The notes under the pieces: model-generated
The model's input: the letters and a program-made list of their open reading frames with translations, nothing else
Database searches by the model: none
What the model was told of the DNA's origin: nothing
In this document: piece after piece, positions 17,838-28,342 of the stretch
Position numbering within the stretch: the first letter of the stretch is position 1
Layout: each line of letters begins with the position of its first letter
Position numbers and translations under genes: made by a program
DNA from: CAYVQF01 sp964454015
GTDB lineage: Bacteria > Myxococcota_A > Bradymonadia > UBA4248
Length of the DNA: 64,000 bases
NCBI GenBank assembly: GCA_964454015.1
Contig: CAYVQF010000001.1
Location: forward strand, 309,518 to 373,517
Direction: 5' to 3'

Positions 17838-18275
17838 ATGGAGGAGAAGAGTCTGCGGGAAGAGCTGAGGGGGCTGGGCCTGCGGGCGACGCCTTCGCGC
17901 GTGGCGGTGCTGCGATTGCTGCGGGCTGCAGCTCGCCCTCTGAGCCACGCCGAAGTGGTGGAGTCCCTGAGCGAAAGCGGCTACAACCAGAGCACCCTTT
18001 ACCGCAACCTCAATGACCTGGTGAGCCATGGCCTGGCCCGGCGCACGGAGATCGGAGACCGGGTCTGGCGTTTCGAGCTCATCGACGGCGCTCACCCCTC
18101 CCGCGAGCACCCGCACTTCGTGTGCACTCTGTGCGGCACGGTCCAATGCCTCCTCGATGCGCAGCTCACCCTGCAAGGAGCCGTGGCCACCGGCCCAAGG
18201 GCTCTGCAGTCACAGCATCTCGAGCTCCAGGTGCGCGGCCTCTGTGACAACTGTGAGGAGAGCAAGCGCAACTGA
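17838..18275 (+). CDS. Fur-family transcriptional regulator
   Basis: A 145-residue metalloregulator. The N-terminal winged helix contains LRATPSRVAVLRLLRAA and the recognition segment NQSTLYRNLNDL. The dimer domain has HPHFVCTLCG and a second CxxC (LCDNC), the paired cysteines that hold structural zinc. It could be Fur, Zur or PerR; the metal cannot be assigned by eye. GGAA lies six bases before the ATG at 17838. Flanking genes are not obvious iron or zinc uptake genes. About 205 bp lie between it and the divergent lipoprotein gene. Confidence 0.9.
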   Translation: MEEKSLREELRGLGLRATPSRVAVLRLLRAAARPLSHAEVVESLSESGYNQSTLYRNLNDLVSHGLARRTEIGDRVWRFELIDGAHPSREHPHFVCTLCGTVQCLLDAQLTLQGAVATGPRALQSQHLELQVRGLCDNCEESKRN

Positions 18276-18567
18276 TCGGCCACGCTCTTCTCAGGCGTCG
18301 TCGTCGGGTGGGCTTTGAGTTGGGATCCACGGCACATGGGGCGTGGCGCTTCGGCCCTCGTGCACTTGGAGACAGGGGCAGGGGCACGCATGCGCTCCCG
18401 ACGAGGTCTCTTGCGCCGGATGGGGGTGGCCAGGGCTGGCACCCGCATCGGATGGGACAGGCAGCGCTGTTGGCGGCGCTTGGGGGCAAGGCCTGAGGTT
18501 GGCTCATGGCTAGCTAAGGTGTTATGGTGACTCCGGGGGAGCGGTGGTTGGGGGGTGGAGGAACGGG
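18276..18567 (+). promoter_or_regulatory. Fur-yihY intergenic region with candidate promoter at 18499-18528
   Basis: No supportable gene is present. TTGGCT at 18499-18504 and TATGGT at 18523-18528 are separated by 18 bp, with a TG just before the -10, giving a plausible sigma-70-type promoter for the membrane protein gene that starts 40 bp downstream. No clear terminator for fur was seen. Confidence 0.4.
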
Positions 18568-20049
18568 ATGGCAGAGAAGATGGCCCAGAGGGAGGACAAT
18601 GGTCACGACGCCGTGCCCGAGACGACCGTCAGGGCTTCACGGCGATCGGCCTTTTGGGAGCGCCAAGAGCGTTTTCGCCTGGGCCACTGGGAGCGCTTGC
18701 GCGCGATGGATTTTGCCGCACACTTCTTTCTGCGGCTCGTGATCTTGACCTGGCGCAAGGCTTGGCGCGACGAGATCTTCATGCGCGCGAGCTCCCTGGC
18801 CTTCGTCTCGGTGCTATCCATGGTGCCACTCTTGGTGGTCGGCGGGAGCCTCTTCTTGACCTTTGGTGGAGGTATGGAGGCAGGGGGTATCTTGGGCGAT
18901 GTCCAGGCCTACTTGATCCCTGTCGCCGGAGACAAGATCACCGATTACATTTTGGAGGCCCTGGATCGCGCCGCGGCCCTGGGCACGGGTCCTGTGGGCG
19001 CGCTGGCGCTGATCATCACCTCCGTGGCGTTGTTCATTCAGATCGAAGGGGTTTTCAACGATCTGTGGCGGGTCGAGAAGCGGCGTCCCATGTACGTGCG
19101 CGTGTTGTTGTTCTATGCCTTGGTGACCTTGGGCCCGCTCTTGGTGTCCTTTTCAGTGTATCAGGCGGCGAGATTTTCTTTGCATATCGATATGTACGGA
19201 TTTTTCGGACGTCTGGCGCATCACGCTGTGATCTACGCGGTGAGCGTGGGCATATTCTTCGCGGCTTTCAAGCTGCTGCCCAACACCCGGGTCCTGTGGC
19301 GCTACGCCATTCTGTCTGCGGTGGTCACGTCCATCCTCTTCGAGATTGCCAAGTTTGGTTTCAACCTCTACATCACCAACGTCTTCTCCACAGGCTACAG
19401 CGCCATCTACGGTGCCATTGGCTTGGTGCCGGTCTTTCTGATCTGGGTGTACCTCTCGTGGACGGTGGTGGTTTTTGGCATCGAACTTTCCTATTGCGGC
19501 CAGAACCTGCGGCGGCTGATGTTGCGCGACAAGGTCGAGCGCAAGCTCTCGACTGGGAGCGGCCAAGAACTGGTCTTGGGCTCCTTGGTGGCGGTGGAGG
19601 TCATGGCGACGGTGGCGCGGGGCTTCGCCCGCGGTGAAGTGCCCGTGCCCATCGACCGCATCTGCGCGGAGAGCAATTACTCGATTCAGGTGGCGCTGGC
19701 GGTCATGGCCCGGCTGGAAGCCGTCGGGGTGGTGCTGCGAGTCGAGCAGGGAGACATCGACGGTTATGTCCCGGCGCGGCCTCTCGACGAGGTGTCTCTG
19801 TGGGAGCTGGTGAAGAGCTTCGAGGTGGCCGGGGTCAAGGCTGAGCACACACCTGAGCTGCGGGCGACAGTGCAGCGCGCCCTTGAAGCGCTGCGCATTG
19901 CCTTGCAGACGTTGAGCGCTCGCGATTTGGCGAGCGCTCCACAGCGTGGGCGCGCTTCGATGACCACGCTGCCTCCCGTCGAGCGTGAGCTGGGGGCAGA
20001 AGGAGACAGGGCGCTCACCCTACCGGATGAGCCGGCATCCCCAGCCTGA
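18568..20049 (+). CDS. YihY/BrkB-family membrane protein with C-terminal winged-helix-like domain
   Basis: A 493-residue inner-membrane protein. After a polar N-terminus of about 60 residues it has roughly six membrane helices with the family motifs RASSLAFVSVLSMVPLL, YSAIYGAIGLVPVFLIWVYLSW and GIELSY. These define the YihY/UPF0761 (formerly RNase BN/BrkB) family, whose function is unresolved. The C-terminal 170 residues are cytoplasmic and include a stretch resembling an Rrf2-like winged helix (IDRICAESNYSIQVALAVMARL), seen in other members of this family. GGAGG lies seven bases before the ATG; a GTG at 18544 is an alternative. Confidence 0.92.
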   Translation: MAEKMAQREDNGHDAVPETTVRASRRSAFWERQERFRLGHWERLRAMDFAAHFFLRLVILTWRKAWRDEIFMRASSLAFVSVLSMVPLLVVGGSLFLTFGGGMEAGGILGDVQAYLIPVAGDKITDYILEALDRAAALGTGPVGALALIITSVALFIQIEGVFNDLWRVEKRRPMYVRVLLFYALVTLGPLLVSFSVYQAARFSLHIDMYGFFGRLAHHAVIYAVSVGIFFAAFKLLPNTRVLWRYAILSAVVTSILFEIAKFGFNLYITNVFSTGYSAIYGAIGLVPVFLIWVYLSWTVVVFGIELSYCGQNLRRLMLRDKVERKLSTGSGQELVLGSLVAVEVMATVARGFARGEVPVPIDRICAESNYSIQVALAVMARLEAVGVVLRVEQGDIDGYVPARPLDEVSLWELVKSFEVAGVKAEHTPELRATVQRALEALRIALQTLSARDLASAPQRGRASMTTLPPVERELGAEGDRALTLPDEPASPA

Positions 20050-20057
20050 GGGGCCGC

Positions 20058-20276
20058 TCAGCTATCGAGGCGCAGGCTGAGCTCATGGATTTTGTCTTTC
20101 TTGAGGAGCTTGAGCTTCTGGCAGTTTTTGCGCTCGATCTGTTCCTCCGGTGTCAACCAAACTTGCCCGTCAAGCTCTTGAAGGCGTGCTTCGAGCGCTT
20201 GGTGTTCTTCGCGTAAGCTCTCAATGATGGCTTGAATTTCAGCAGGGCTCGCGTTCGGTGACACATTGGTATCCAT
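20058..20276 (-). CDS. DUF465 / YdcH-like small helical protein
   Basis: A 72-residue protein, two long charged helices, with the C-terminal signature QKLKLLKKDKIHEL of the DUF465 (YdcH) family; residues 19-35 give the first coiled-coil helix. Function is unknown. GGGAGGT lies seven bases before the ATG. It converges on the YihY-like gene (9-bp gap). Confidence 0.85.
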   Translation of the reverse strand: MDTNVSPNASPAEIQAIIESLREEHQALEARLQELDGQVWLTPEEQIERKNCQKLKLLKKDKIHELSLRLDS

Positions 20277-20349
20277 GCTTTGACCTCCCGATGACGTTGA
20301 TGGCGATGCCAGCTCTGCGCCCTGGGGCGCAGAGAATACACCAAGTAAA

Positions 20350-20378
20350 AGCCTAGCTTGGGTGCAGGGAGCTGTCAA
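20350..20378 (-). promoter_or_regulatory. Sigma-70-type promoter for the DUF465 gene
   Basis: On the minus strand, TTGACA (20373-20378) and TAGGCT (20350-20355) are separated by 17 bp, about 75 bases before the DUF465 start. The rest of the 363-bp gap 20277-20639 between this gene and the next lipoprotein holds nothing else I can support. One open frame at 20358-20636 looks non-coding. Confidence 0.6.
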
Positions 20379-20639
20379 CGCGAGGCAAGCCTTCCCCTGG
20401 GGCGGGTGGCGCGGCTCGGCGGCGCGGCCCGCCGAAGCGCGCCGTCGCCGTGGGTCACGGACACAATGGGGAGGGGGGCGTTGACCCTGCTGGGGACGGC
20501 CCCTAGGATGAATGGGCCCGCGCCTGGCTGGGTGGCCTGGGAATGCTTCGAGGGTTGGGATGCGCAGCCCGAGAGGGAGGCCTGTGCGCGAGGGTTTTTT
20601 GAAGGCGCGGTTCACTGGGTGGGCAAAGTTGGGTAGGCG

Positions 20640-22318
<1,679 letters not shown>

Positions 22319-22322
<4 letters not shown>

Positions 22323-24316
22323 GGGCGAATTTCCGGCGCGAGACGAGGTGGGTGGTGTTATTTCCTCGCGATGATGGGTGGAGGCGGTGCGGGTTCGGTG
22401 TGTGGCTCTTGCTGGTGAGCTTGGGGGGCGTGGCCTGCGATGACAAGGCGACGGTCCCTCCCGAGGAGAGCGCCGATGCACCTGTGGATGAGGCGTCGCA
22501 GTCCTGCAGTGCTGCGGAACAGCGGTGTTTGGGTGACGATACCTTGTTGTGGTGTGCGCCCGACGGGCTGCTTCAGGCCCAGTCCTGCGCACCCGGGGAG
22601 CTTTGCTACGCTGGCGTCTGTGGGCCGGTCATCTGCACCCCCTACACCATCGAATCGTGCCTCGACAGTGGGCACTATGAGGGTTGCAACCCCATGGGGA
22701 CTGGCTATGGCGGAGGGCACGCTTGTCCGGCGGGTCAGTCCTGCATTGGTGCTGGTTGTACCGAGAGGTTGTGTCAGCTCGGGGAGATGCAGTGCCTCGA
22801 CGAAGCTTGGTTAGGGGTGTGTAATCAGGCAGGTTCGGCTTTTGAGCCGCTTCTGGACTGTCCGGGCGTGGATCCCAGACAACGATGCGATGAAGGGATG
22901 TGCCGTTCGCTGTGCGACATCGTGAGCAAGTCGGCGTCTTACATCGGTTGTTCCTATTGGGCCGTGGATCTGGATAACGCCATCGATGGTCCCTACGACG
23001 CGGCAGGTCAACCTTTTGCTGTGGTGATCAGCAATGCGACGGCTGCGGTGCCGGCGCGGGTCAGGGCCTATGCGAAGGAGGGCTATCAAGGACAGCCCCA
23101 GGTGCCGCTGCTGGAGATAGAGGTGGCGCCAGGTGATGTGGGGGTGATGGTGTTGCCGCCGGGATGCTACGATGGGCCGATATGCCCTGAGGCTTATGCG
23201 GTCAACAACACGACCATCGTCCCAGCGGCCTATCGCATCGAGTCGGATGTGCCCGTGACGGCCTACCAGTTCAACCCGCTGGACAATGTGGATGTTTTCT
23301 CCAATGACGCGTCGATTCTCTTTCCGACCACGGGTTTAGGGCGGCGCTACATGGTGATGACGCGGATGCAGCAGCACGAGAGCTTGCGCGGCTTTTTGAC
23401 GGTGGTCGCGTCGGAGCCCGGGAGCACGCGGGTCGAGGTGAGCGTGACGGGACGAACGCTGGCTGGTCGTGACGCTCAGGGCCGGGAGATTCCGGCGATG
23501 TCTGCGGGGGAGACGCGGGTCTTTACCCTGGAGCAGTTCGATGTGCTCAATATCGCTACCAATCGCGTGGGTGCTGACTTGACGGGTTCGGTGGTGAGTG
23601 CGGACCGCGCCGTGGCGGTCTTTGGTGGTTCTGAGGCCGCCAATGCGCCGGAGACGGTGCCGATCACTTGTTGTGCCGATCACCTGGAGCAACAGCTCTA
23701 CCCGATCAGCGCGTGGGGGCGCCGCTATCTAGCGGTGAAGGCCTTTCCGCGTCGGGGCGAGCGCGATATGTGGCGCATCATGGCGAGGCTGGACGGCACG
23801 GAGGTTGAGACCATCCCTGACTTGACCCAAGGGAGGCGTTCGCTCCAGGCGGGTGAGTGGTTTGAGATCATGACCCGCGAGAGTTTCGAGATCCGCGCCA
23901 ATTTGCCCATCTTTGTTGGTCAATTTTTGACCAGTGAGTGGGACCCCATCGATCTGGACCGTGGTGCTCCAGGACCCGAGGCTGCCGGTACGGGTGATCC
24001 GGCCTTCATTCTCGGGGTCCCCATCGAGCAGTACCGCAGTCAATATGCTTTTCTGGTGCCTGGGCTCTACGCGTACAATTATGTGACCCTCATCGCGCCC
24101 TTGGGGGCGAGAGTTTGGCTCGATGAAGCGCCCATCGCTGAGGATGCCTATTTTTCCTTTGGCAGTGGGGAATATGTTGCGGCGCGTTTGCCGCTGCAAG
24201 AGGGTGCGCACCGCGTGAGGGCCGACGCGCCAGTGGGGCTCTTCATCTATGGTTTTGACCGATTTGTCTCGTATGGCTACCCAGCGGGGCTCGATCTGCG
24301 CGATCTCTTTGAGTAG
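22319..24316 (+). CDS. Surface lipoprotein: Cys-rich region plus IgGFc-binding-like domain
   Basis: A 665-residue predicted lipoprotein (GGVAC, then Asp-Asp). Residues about 60-205 contain more than 20 cysteines in repeated CxxxxxxC patterns (SCAPGELCYAGVCGP, CPAGQSCIGAGC), as in secreted Myxococcota proteins. The remainder matches the layout of the IgGFc-binding-protein N-terminal domain: AYQFNPLDNVDVFSNDASIL, then GRRYMVMTRMQ, and a late GLYAYNYVTLIAP. That domain name is historical and does not show antibody binding here. GTG start overlaps the previous stop, indicating an operon. Cysteines probably form disulphides in the periplasm. Confidence 0.85.
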
Positions 24317-24335
24317 GTTTCAGAGTGAGGTGCTC

Positions 24336-27300
24336 ATGTCGAGGATGGAGGCGCGAATGCAGGTGAGGGTGGCGCTGGAGCCCGCGAGGGTGGCCGGTCG
24401 TCCCGGTCTGATGGTGCGTCGGCTCGTGCTTGGGGGCTGGGCGCTGATGTGTTTGTTGCTCCAGGCCGTGGCTTGCGACGACGCCTCCAAAGGGGGGGAG
24501 GACGCGGACGACCTCGAGGTCGCGATTGACCTCGAGGAGATGGGTGAAGAGGCCTGGCCGGATTTTGGCGACGTGCAAGAGCCGGACTTTGGCGATGCGA
24601 CGCCGGATTATACCGTGCCAGAAGAGGTCGAGGTGCCTGATGCGCTGCGGTTGGAGGCTATCGCGCCGGCCGAGGGGAGCAGCGCTGGCGGCTATCAAGT
24701 GAGCTTAAGGGGGACGGGCTTCTCGCCGGCTATGGAGGTCTATTTTGGCAACGTCCGTGCGCCCGAGGTGGTCTACGTTGGTCCAACGGCGCTGCGGGCC
24801 ACGGTGCCAGGCAACGCGCCGGGCTGTGTCGCGGTGATGGTTGCCGGCGCGCAGGGTTCAGCCAGGCTCGATGCGGGCTTTTGTTATCGTGCGCCCTTGG
24901 CGGTGCATGCTTTGGAGCCGTCGCGCAGCCCCGTGAGTGGTGGGGTGCCCTTCGTTATCCGCGGCAGCGCTTTTTCGGCGCCCATGTGGGTGAGCGTGGG
25001 CGGGCGCGGGGCCATCGATGTCCAGGTGCTGTCGGAGGAGATGGTGAGCGCGGTGACGCCACCGGCCACGGCGCCAGGTACGGTGGACGTGCGGGTGGTG
25101 ACCGCTCGGGGAGCGCTCCTGGTGCCGGAGGCGGTGACCTACTTCGTGCCGCCGGCGGTGGATGGGCTCTTTCCGGGCGCTGGTCCCGAGGCCGGTGGGA
25201 CCGAGATTGTTCTGACGGGTCGCGGCTTTGATGCCGAGAGCCAGGTCTTCATCGGCGGCCGCGCGGCAGTGGTCGTGGACTGGCAAGCTGAACGCCTCAC
25301 GGTTCTCTCCCCGGCGCACAGCGCTGGTGCTAAGGACGTGGTGGTGACTCATCCTCAGGGTCAGGTGCGTCGGCCGGGCGCTTTTCATTACTTTCATCCG
25401 AGTGGTGAGACACGGGTCGTGGCACTCTATCAGGCCTTTGGCCCTGCGGCGGGTGGCAACCTCGTCCAGGTCCTTGGGGAGGGGCTTGACGAGGCTCCGG
25501 CGCAGGTGTGGTTTGGAGGCGTCAAGGCGGGTATTACGGCGACGTCGCCGACGACCTTGGCGGTCCTGGTGCCGGCAGGAAGCCCTGGCTGGGCGGCGCT
25601 GAGCTGGCAGATCGGGGCGGGCGCGGGCACGCTGGAAGATGCCTACCGCTACCTGCCGGATTTGCGCGTGACCCGTCTCGTGCCCTCGGAGGGACCTGTC
25701 GCCGGTGGGACGATGGTTCAAGTCGAGGGGGAGGGTTTGAGCGAGGTGGAGCGGGTGTACCTGGGGCCGCTGCCGGCGGCAGAGGTGGCGGTAGAAGGGG
25801 CGCAGGCGCTGCGTCTGGTGACGCCGCCAGGATCGGCCGGCGCGGCGACGCTTCGGCTCATGGATCCTTGGCGAGAGATCGAGGTGGCAGAAGCCTTCGT
25901 CTACACTGAAGCGCTGCGGGTCTATGGTATGTGGCCGCGCAGAGGCGCGCAGGCAGGCGGCACTTGGGTGAGCTTGGCGGGCCAGGGTTTTGCGCCGGGG
26001 CTGGAGGTCGATCTTGCTGGGGTGAGGGCGGCTGAGGTTGAGGTTGTGGACGCCTATAGCGCGCGCTTTTTGACGCCGCCTCACGCCCCGGCGGTGGTCG
26101 AGGTGGTGGTGCGTCAAGGGACGGCAGAGGTGACGAGTCCCGAGACCTTTACGTACTTCGATCCCAACAGCGCTTATGGCGGTGCCTGGGGTGATGGTGT
26201 GCTGGGTGCGGTGAATGTCACTGTGCGCGAGCGCTTGACGAACACGGCCCTACCTGGGGCCTTGGTACAGGTCGGCCTGCGTTCGTCGTCGCCCTATCGA
26301 GGGCTCACGGATGCCCAGGGGCAGATCACCTTCTCCGGTTTGGATCTGCAGGGTCCGCAGGATCTTTTCGCGGGGCTCGAGGGCTTCTCTTCGGCCAGCA
26401 TTCAGGGGATCGATGCGGAGAACGTGACCCTCTACTTGCGTTACCAAGGTGAAGGAGAGAACGGCAACGGCGATGGGAATGGCAACGGTGAGGCGCCACG
26501 GGAGCCCGAACCTTCCTACTTCTGGGGCAATGTGTCTGGCGGGGAGAAGGTGTCGTTGCAGGCCAATCCCAACGAAGTGCGGGCCATCAGCGTTGCGGTG
26601 ACGCAGCGCTCGCCCTACACGGTGAACCCGCGTCCCGGTGACGACGCGTGGGTGTGGGGCTCGTCTGGGAGCTACGAGTTGCAGACCCGCACGGGCGATG
26701 TAGCGGTGGTCGCGTTGTGCGGTCGTTACAACCTGGAGACTGAGCGCTTCACTCCGGAGTACATCGGCATGGAGCGTTTCCTTTTCGTCACGGAGGGTGT
26801 GCGTCGGCGCGTGGACTTGCGCTGCACGGTGCCCCTCGACCAGCAGGTCACGGTTTTTCTGGAGGGGGTGCCCCTGGCAGATGGGGTCAACCGGGTCAAC
26901 GTGCTCCCTTATCTCAACCTGGGGCCTGAGGGCTACTTCGGTGGCTACTTCAATGTCAGCGGCTCAGCGGAGGTGATGGAGCTCAATCACATGCTGGCCC
27001 TCAAGGGTCCCTTTGCCGAGATGGACTACTACTTCTTCGTCGGCGCCTATACCGATTTTGGCGCGCCCTACAGCATCAGGGTCGTCGAGAACGTGAGAGA
27101 TCTGAGTTCGCCGCTGCGATTGGGCCCCATGATGGCGATCCCTCAGATGGTGTCGCCGCAAGCCAACGGCGGCCTCACGGCGCACCACTATGCCTGGACC
27201 ATGCGTGCGCCGGCAGCGGTGGATTATTTCGTCGTGGAATTGAGTGTCCCGGGAGTATCGCCGCGCTTGTTGTGGGAGGTCTTGGTCCCGGGTCAGGTGC

Positions 27301-27497
27301 GCTCTTTCGATCTGGTGACCTTCGATACGAGCTTCGCCGAGGCGCCTGTTCCTTACCGCGGCGATGTGGTGTTGCGGATGGAGGCAGTGCGCGCCGCACG
27401 TGCTGGCTTCGACTTCGACAACTTCTCTCTTCTCGACCTGCGTTCCTACAATCGCGCGGCGTGGTCGTATCGGAGTGTGCCCTTCGTGTTGCGTTGA
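24336..27497 (+). CDS. Surface lipoprotein with six IPT/TIG domains
   Basis: A 1053-residue predicted lipoprotein (LLQAVAC, then Asp-Asp) with an acidic linker. Six successive immunoglobulin-like IPT/TIG domains of about 84 residues follow at about 104-609, each with an EGP-x-x-GG-type motif and a late xVxTP or similar. Then come a carboxypeptidase-regulatory-like domain (LTNTALPGALVQVGL), a Gly/Asn linker (about 708-722) and an unrecognised 330-residue C-terminal beta-rich domain. Such proteins are usually adhesin-like surface structures. The ATG at 24336 follows GAGG with six-base spacing; longer in-frame readings overlap the preceding gene. Third member of the lipoprotein trio. Confidence 0.88.
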   Translation: MSRMEARMQVRVALEPARVAGRPGLMVRRLVLGGWALMCLLLQAVACDDASKGGEDADDLEVAIDLEEMGEEAWPDFGDVQEPDFGDATPDYTVPEEVEVPDALRLEAIAPAEGSSAGGYQVSLRGTGFSPAMEVYFGNVRAPEVVYVGPTALRATVPGNAPGCVAVMVAGAQGSARLDAGFCYRAPLAVHALEPSRSPVSGGVPFVIRGSAFSAPMWVSVGGRGAIDVQVLSEEMVSAVTPPATAPGTVDVRVVTARGALLVPEAVTYFVPPAVDGLFPGAGPEAGGTEIVLTGRGFDAESQVFIGGRAAVVVDWQAERLTVLSPAHSAGAKDVVVTHPQGQVRRPGAFHYFHPSGETRVVALYQAFGPAAGGNLVQVLGEGLDEAPAQVWFGGVKAGITATSPTTLAVLVPAGSPGWAALSWQIGAGAGTLEDAYRYLPDLRVTRLVPSEGPVAGGTMVQVEGEGLSEVERVYLGPLPAAEVAVEGAQALRLVTPPGSAGAATLRLMDPWREIEVAEAFVYTEALRVYGMWPRRGAQAGGTWVSLAGQGFAPGLEVDLAGVRAAEVEVVDAYSARFLTPPHAPAVVEVVVRQGTAEVTSPETFTYFDPNSAYGGAWGDGVLGAVNVTVRERLTNTALPGALVQVGLRSSSPYRGLTDAQGQITFSGLDLQGPQDLFAGLEGFSSASIQGIDAENVTLYLRYQGEGENGNGDGNGNGEAPREPEPSYFWGNVSGGEKVSLQANPNEVRAISVAVTQRSPYTVNPRPGDDAWVWGSSGSYELQTRTGDVAVVALCGRYNLETERFTPEYIGMERFLFVTEGVRRRVDLRCTVPLDQQVTVFLEGVPLADGVNRVNVLPYLNLGPEGYFGGYFNVSGSAEVMELNHMLALKGPFAEMDYYFFVGAYTDFGAPYSIRVVENVRDLSSPLRLGPMMAIPQMVSPQANGGLTAHHYAWTMRAPAAVDYFVVELSVPGVSPRLLWEVLVPGQVRSFDLVTFDTSFAEAPVPYRGDVVLRMEAVRAARAGFDFDNFSLLDLRSYNRAAWSYRSVPFVLR

Positions 27498-27515
27498 GGT
27501 CGGCCGGCGGCGTTC

Positions 27516-28076
27516 TCAGAAGCTGGACATGCGCACGGCCCCGTTGAAGGGGATGGCCACGGCGAGCTGTCGCCCTGTGGCGATGTCCTTGCGGGCGACT
27601 CGGATAAGGAAGGCGCCGTCGCTGAGGGGGCTCAGGGCACCGCCATTGCCGTCGCTGGTGCGTCCATCGGGCCGAATGCAGAGGACCATATTGAGGGCAG
27701 CGCCGTCATCATCTTTGAGGGTGACGATGTCTTGGTATGGGGATTGGTTGAGGTCGAGAGGCCGCGCGCCGGTGATTTCCTTGGGCGAGTCTCCCGTGAT
27801 GAGGCAGGCTTGGGAATTGAACGCGACGGGGGTGACGACGTCTCCGGAAATCCGCAGTCCCATGGCCAGGTTGTAGTTGGCGGCGCGGTAGCGTTGCACC
27901 TTGAACATGTTGAGGATTTCGCTGGCCGCGTCATAGGCCGTGCGGTTGCGTGTCGATTGGCTCAGCGTCGGTATGGCGGCCATGGCGATGATGCCGATGA
28001 TGGCCACCACGACCATGAGTTCTAAAAGGGTGATACCTTTGCTGAAGAATGCCTTGGGGGTCAGAACGCTTCGCAT
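27516..28076 (-). CDS. Type IV prepilin / GspH-like pseudopilin, orphan
   Basis: A 186-residue prepilin: 14-residue leader ending KG, then ITLLELMVVVAIIGIIAMAAIP with Glu5. The body looks like the GspH/FimT type (helix, then beta strands with two cysteines). The start ATG at 28076 gives a normal-length leader, unlike the T2SS pseudopilins of this window. A good -10, TATGAT, lies on this strand at 28149-28154. A perfect 13-base palindrome, GTTGCGGCGCAAC, is at 28190-28202. It converges on the TIG lipoprotein gene. It could be processed by the same prepilin peptidase as the T2SS, which is not in this window. Confidence 0.85.
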   Translation of the reverse strand: MRSVLTPKAFFSKGITLLELMVVVAIIGIIAMAAIPTLSQSTRNRTAYDAASEILNMFKVQRYRAANYNLAMGLRISGDVVTPVAFNSQACLITGDSPKEITGARPLDLNQSPYQDIVTLKDDDGAALNMVLCIRPDGRTSDGNGGALSPLSDGAFLIRVARKDIATGRQLAVAIPFNGAVRMSSF

Positions 28077-28342
28077 GGTTGAACCTGCCAATGTGCGATC
28101 GAATGGCCGCGTCGGGTGTGGACCCCGCAAAGGCGGCCTTTTGCAACTATCATACCTTTAAGGGGGCGTCATTTTCGGGGTCTTTGTAGGTTGCGGCGCA
28201 ACGCGGGCTTGGATTTGGAGGGCCCGAGGGCGGTAGTGTGCTCCTATGTAAATCTTGCGAGCTTTGACTGAATTTCGTAGTCCTCGCTGGCAGTGGCTCT
28301 GCGACGCTGGCCTCTGGCTGCGCACTTGAGTACCCTGCGCGC

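Noticed and set aside
20358..20636. 92-codon frame in the intergenic region before the first lipoprotein
   Set aside because: No ribosome-binding site, GC-biased low-complexity sequence, overlaps the DUF465 promoter.
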